Shown piece after piece: positions 61,092-64,000 of a stretch of 64,000 bases of DNA (its first letter is position 1; every line of letters begins with the position of its first letter). This DNA comes from Roseobacter weihaiensis. GTDB lineage: Bacteria; Pseudomonadota; Alphaproteobacteria; Rhodobacterales; Rhodobacteraceae. Under the pieces are notes generated by a model, which saw only the letters and a list, made by a program, of their open reading frames with translations, was not told the DNA's origin and did no database searches. Both the position numbers and the translations under genes were made by a program. The stretch spans positions 1 through 64,000 of the forward strand of contig NZ_JACNMO010000026.1 in the NCBI RefSeq assembly GCF_020622345.1, read 5' to 3'.

Positions 61092-61519
61092 GGGTAAGTG
61101 TCGGTCAAATCGAACATCTTCAGACAGGCGACCGTCTTGAGATCAAGCAGAGCAAGACGGGAAAGTACCGTGCGGCAACCTTGAACGGAGCTGTCGTGCG
61201 TTTAATGGCCGATTGGCTGGCAGAGCATCCGAACCCAAAATCAGATGCGCCGCTCTTCATCTCCCGCACAGGAAAGAAGGCGTTGAAGGTCACCAGCGTG
61301 AATGCTCTAATCAGGGGCTGGTGCGCTGAGGTCGGTTTGCATGGCAACTACGGCACGCACTCCATGCGTAAGACGTGGGGCTACCACCAGCGCGTCCAGA
61401 TGGATCGGCCAATCCCTCTTCTCATGGCCGCTTACGGCCACGCTTCAAAGGCGCAGACTCTTGAATATCTCTGCATCCAGGATGACGAAATCCGAGACCT
61501 CTACGATTTGGAACTTTGA
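61092..61519 (+). pseudogene. Tyrosine recombinase (integrase), C-terminal catalytic fragment
   Basis: The plus frame reads VGQIEHLQTGDRLEIKQSKT, then GKYRAATL, LFISRTGKKA and GTHSMRKTWGYHQRV, the HxxR box, and YGHASKAQTLEYL, with the second His and the nucleophile Tyr. This is the last 140 residues of a phage-type integrase. The N-terminal arm-binding and core-binding parts and the first catalytic Arg are missing; the left edge joins the remnant on the other strand. It probably inserted the element at tRNA-Ser or belonged to a neighbouring one. It cannot be active alone. Confidence 0.8.
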
Positions 61520-61522
61520 CGG

Positions 61523-61800
61523 CTAGGAAGGCTCTTTGTCAGAAATGGCGTCGCGTAGCACATCAATCGCACGGTGGTAGCGCTGAGCGAGCGAAGCGGC
61601 TTTCTCTTTGGGAAGCATTGTGAGACGCGCAGGATCACTGTTGTCCGACAGGTCCGCGATCTTTACTTGCAAAGCTTCTATCGGACCGGAGCGTGCCAAA
61701 TGTTCGATGCGCTCAGCATAGGTCTGATCACCTTCGGGGCGCTTGGTCACAGCCTCCACAATCCTAATCGTCTCTTCCGTGTAGCCCCGAAGCTGCGGTT
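61523..61800 (-). pseudogene. C-terminal fragment of an HD-domain phosphohydrolase
   Basis: The minus frame has YTEETIRIVEAVTKRPEGDQ, then YAERIEHLARSGPIEALQVK and IADLSDNSDPARL. This matches the back part of RelA/SpoT-like HD hydrolases, where VKxADLxDN is the last metal and nucleotide box. The HD motif itself is missing and the 5' part is replaced by DNA antisense to the DUF3987 fragment. Its stop is three bases from that of the integrase fragment, convergent. Confidence 0.68.
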
Positions 61801-62076
61801 TAACAAGGCTATCGATCCGTTGGTCAGGGCCTACAGCGGCGGTGACGGCGACGTGATCGAAACCGATGCCCCGCAAGCGCCGATGGCGCCGATCATTCCG
61901 CGCAAGGTTCTATCGGATGTGACCTACGAAGGCTTGCTGCATCACTTCGAAGACGGTGACCCGTCGGTGGGCATCTTTTCCGATGAAGGCGGGCAGATCT
62001 TCGGCGGGCACGCCATGAGTAAGGACAACCAGCTCAAGACATCCGCAGGCTTGTCTAAGCTCTGGGACGCGCTTCT
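61800..62076 (+). pseudogene. Internal fragment of a DUF3987 (YfjI-like) protein
   Basis: The plus frame gives PLVRAYSGGDGDVIETDAPQ, then PRKVLSDVTYEGLLHHFEDG and PSVGIFSDEGGQIFGGHAMS, and DNQLKTSAGLSKLWDA. DUF3987 proteins are large helicase/primase-like proteins of prophages and plasmids; the SLGLFSDEGG and LKTAAGLSxLWDG blocks are diagnostic. Both ends are missing, at about 61800 and 62076. It contributes nothing functional. Confidence 0.78.
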
Positions 62077-62163
62077 CGTTGCGCAGCAGCCATATTCGGC
62101 TTCATCCACAAACCTCGTCCAGTGAGGACGACCCCGTTCGGTTTTGGTGTTGGGCGGTTCAGA

Positions 62164-62528
62164 TCATGATGTACCCTCCACCTTCACCGGACGGAACTCA
62201 GTGCCATCTGCCCACATGCGGTGGAGCAAAACAGCCAGTTTGCGTGCGACAGCAACAATTGCACGGCGTCTGCCCTTGGTCCGCATCAGGCGCATGCCCC
62301 ACGATTTGATCTGCGACCCAGCCATCGTGCGCATTCGCAATGCATTGGCCGCAGCGTACAGAGCTGAGCGGACATCTCTATCTCCTGCTCGAGAGATGCG
62401 GCCCGGATTGTCATGTTCACCCGACTGATATCTTCGCTGAGTTAGTCCAAAGTGAGCGGCAACGGTTCGTGATCGCTTGAATCGGGCTGGGGCATCGACC
62501 GCCGCCTCGAAGGTCAGCGCAGCTATCT
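62164..62528 (-). mobile_element. IS110-family transposase, C-terminal remnant
   Basis: The minus frame reads IAALTFEAAVDAPARFKRSR, then TVAAHFGLTQRRYQSGEHDN, GRISRAGDRDVRSALYAAAN and VARKLAVLLHRMWADGTEF. This is the second domain (Transposase_20, helix-hairpin-helix type) and the Ser-adjacent end of IS110/IS116/IS902 proteins. The RuvC-like DEDD domain is absent. The frame is fused upstream to an AraC-type regulator fragment. Noncoding DNA at 62077-62163 may hold the IS right end, but I could not define its border. Confidence 0.85.
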
Positions 62529-62790
62529 GTCCGTCATTCATGGAGCATCTCTCGGCCATATCGCCAACGCTGATGGGCACCGCCAGGTTGTCTCGCAACC
62601 AATCATGTAGTGCGGCGAATTCGCAGGCTGAATCGTGGGTCTGGCGGACAAGATCGGAACTGAATTGGGACTGTCCCGCCGACCTGATCATCGGGGTCAC
62701 TAGCGATCTGGCCAAGTGTAACGCCGGACCCGGCCCCAAGTCTTCACGCACTACGGCCAGAGCCATGTCTGTGCCCGCCGTAAGGTGCCG
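62529..62790 (-). pseudogene. Fragment of a GlxA/AraC-type regulator fused to the IS110 remnant
   Basis: In the same frame as the IS110 part, residues read TAGTDMALAVVREDLGPGPA, then RSLVTPMIRSAGQSQFSSDL and WLRDNLAVPISVGDMAERCS. This is the joint between the DJ-1/PfpI domain and the first AraC helix of a GlxA-type regulator. Likeness reaches upstream of the ATG at 62766 to about 62790, so the Met is not a natural start. Both sides are cut: the HTH end by IS110 at 62528 and the front by the repeat gene near 62790. Confidence 0.75.
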
Positions 62791-64000
62791 TCGCCATCCG
62801 CGTCGCGCTGGGTCTGGAGGGCCAGACCTTCGTCGCTCACTGTCGAGACGCTGCTGCTGCGGATAGACAAATCGGCATTCCGAACAACAGTGGTTGTCGT
62901 ACGGCTGCCGTCTGCGTTCAGGATCGTCGTACGGTCTTCGGCGACGTCGGTGATGTCATCACCATCCAGATCCCTTGCCGTACTGGAGACCAGCCCATTT
63001 GCGCTGACCGAGGTTTGCGATGAGGTGATCTTTGTGCCGTCCGCATTTGTCTGGATGTCCGTCACAACCACCGATCCCTCGCGCGCTTGCGTAGAGGTCA
63101 TCACCGCATCTGCGACCCCGTCACCATCAATATCCTGCGCAGTTGTTTTGACGAGCCTGTCTGCACTCTCAGTCGAAGTGGTTTTGCTGAGCAGCGTCGT
63201 GCCATCGCCTGCAAAATTTTCAATAGTTCGTGTAACGCTACCATCTGCTTCCAACACGTGGGAATCAACGATCTGGCCGTCAAACACGCCATCACCATCC
63301 GCATCCACCTGTGTCGTCGTCGTCAACCCGTCTGCGGTGGTTGTCACAACGGTTTTGCTGCGGAGCGTGCCGTCCTGGTTGCTCGTTGCGACGGTGCGCG
63401 TCGAGACACCGGCGCCATCGACTGTGGTGAGATCGGATACGTCCGTATCCACGTCGCCATCGCCATCGCTATCAGCCGTGCTGGTGCGCGTCAGACCATC
63501 CGCAGAGGAGACAGTTGTGCTGCTGGCCAGAACCGTGCCGTCCGCGGCCCGGGCCTGATCTACCGTGGTGCGGTCCTGGGTTGTGCCATCGACCGTTACC
63601 GACCGCACCCTTTCATCGGCGTCGAAGATGCCGTCCTGATCGAGGTCAACCCAGGTTTCAGAGCTGACCTTATCGCTTCCCAACGCGGTCTTTTGCATCG
63701 ACCGCACGGACCCATCGGTGTTCGTCGTGGTGATCGTGTTTGCGCGGCTTCCATCAGCGTTGATTGCCGTTGCATCAACAGTTGTCGTGTCGACATCACC
63801 ATCGCCATCCACATCAGAGGCGATTGTCTTAGTCAGCGCATCCGCGGACTGCGTTTGCGTCACAGTACTGCGCAGACTGCCATCCCCGTTCTCAACCCTC
63901 AGAACCGATGTGCTGTCGCCCCCCGCTCCCAGAGTGATAGACAGATCTTCGACTGTCTCGGCTGCGCCATCACCGTCCAGATCCCGACTGATAACTTTGC
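62751..64000 (-). CDS. Repeat protein with DxDGDG motifs, C-terminus cut, N-terminus beyond window
   Basis: The open frame crosses the right edge. It has at least seven tandem modules of about 54-57 residues. Each begins with an EF-hand-like DxDGDGxxD loop (for example DVDGDGDVD, DSDGDGDVD, DADGDGVFD, DIDGDGVAD) and carries NADGSRTTT and SADGL turns in a Thr/Ser-rich beta context. The last module stops at DADGDGT near 62790. Then come LRRAQTWLWP and a stop that belong to other DNA, so the C-terminal end, probably with a secretion signal, is lost. Calcium-dependent surface or secreted proteins have this build. It is likely inactive or unsecreted. Confidence 0.7.
   Translation of the reverse strand, partial: KVISRDLDGDGAAETVEDLSITLGAGGDSTSVLRVENGDGSLRSTVTQTQSADALTKTIASDVDGDGDVDTTTVDATAINADGSRANTITTTNTDGSVRSMQKTALGSDKVSSETWVDLDQDGIFDADERVRSVTVDGTTQDRTTVDQARAADGTVLASSTTVSSADGLTRTSTADSDGDGDVDTDVSDLTTVDGAGVSTRTVATSNQDGTLRSKTVVTTTADGLTTTTQVDADGDGVFDGQIVDSHVLEADGSVTRTIENFAGDGTTLLSKTTSTESADRLVKTTAQDIDGDGVADAVMTSTQAREGSVVVTDIQTNADGTKITSSQTSVSANGLVSSTARDLDGDDITDVAEDRTTILNADGSRTTTTVVRNADLSIRSSSVSTVSDEGLALQTQRDADGDGTLRRAQTWLWP

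Noticed and set aside
56701-62800. Second copy of the tRNA-Ser 3' end (attachment site)
   Set aside because: I looked for GTTCGAATCCC and CTCTCCGCCA by eye and did not find a copy, so no att pair is claimed.

Overview
The window is chromosomal DNA of a marine alphaproteobacterium of the Roseobacter group (Rhodobacteraceae). This is inferred from the ChpT-type phosphotransferase, the ornithine-lipid olsBA pair, an L21 protein with a helix-hairpin-helix tail, the long alphaproteobacterial forms of PstC and PstA, a class II DAHP synthase, the IalB, DUF2059 and DUF3553 proteins, the dense GC-rich coding and the many 4-base ATGA overlaps. Family assignments rest on reading the proteins by eye; no database search was possible.

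Layout. (1) 1-8.3 kb is accessory DNA in decay. It starts with conjugative-element genes (DUF2840 and an AlpA-like HTH protein), then an NmrA/SDR/SnoaL oxidoreductase cluster cut by a junction. Stubs of a luciferase-like monooxygenase and an alpha/beta hydrolase follow, then a compact five-gene operon of mostly unknown genes with a toxin-like member. It closes with broken copies of a TraF-type peptidase, a lytic transglycosylase and a RiPP-maturation radical SAM enzyme. (2) 8.6-19.1 kb returns to backbone: a three-gene Tad minor-pilin set, a divergent murein pair (MepK-like and LdtD-like), lpxD-acp-KAS, an IalB-family protein and a HerA-like ATPase. A hairpin-rich gap at 17.2-17.5 kb may encode a small RNA. 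(3) 19.2-24.9 kb is a branched-chain amino-acid ABC transporter operon (livK-G-F-x-H-M, minus strand) with an HEPN-like gene x spliced between livF and livH. (4) 25-33 kb holds a PQQ-type sugar dehydrogenase, a GlxA-type regulator, class II DAHP synthase, a PAS protein, yicC-gmk-gammaCA and a transsulfuration-type PLP enzyme. (5) 33.2-40.7 kb is the phosphate-starvation locus phoR-pstSCAB-phoU-phoB with an upstream 11-bp-periodic Pho box. (6) 40.7-56 kb carries aroQ, rpsB-tsf, olsBA, chpT and a long minus-strand operon rplU-rpmA-GNAT-lysE-GNAT-obgE-proB-proA.

(7) From tRNA-Ser(CGA) at 56.6 kb to the right end the DNA is again accessory. A small phage-like element with unknown genes is marked by a 25-bp imperfect inverted repeat. 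It is followed by a graveyard of six truncated genes in 1.7 kb (integrase, HD hydrolase, DUF3987, IS110 transposase, AraC-type regulator and the cut end of a repeat protein). That repeat protein, with DxDGDG motifs, runs off the right edge.

How the genes work together: the phosphate locus is a complete sense-transport-regulate unit, since PhoB made at its end should act on the Pho box at its front. The envelope genes (lpxD, KAS, ldtD, mepK-like, olsBA) shape lipid A, peptidoglycan and phosphorus-free membrane lipid. Ornithine lipid and the Pho system are linked in many alphaproteobacteria. The best candidates for something undescribed are the 4.1-6.1 kb toxin-like operon, the HEPN-like gene inside the liv operon, the hairpin cluster at 17.2-17.5 kb and the repeat-flanked element beside tRNA-Ser.
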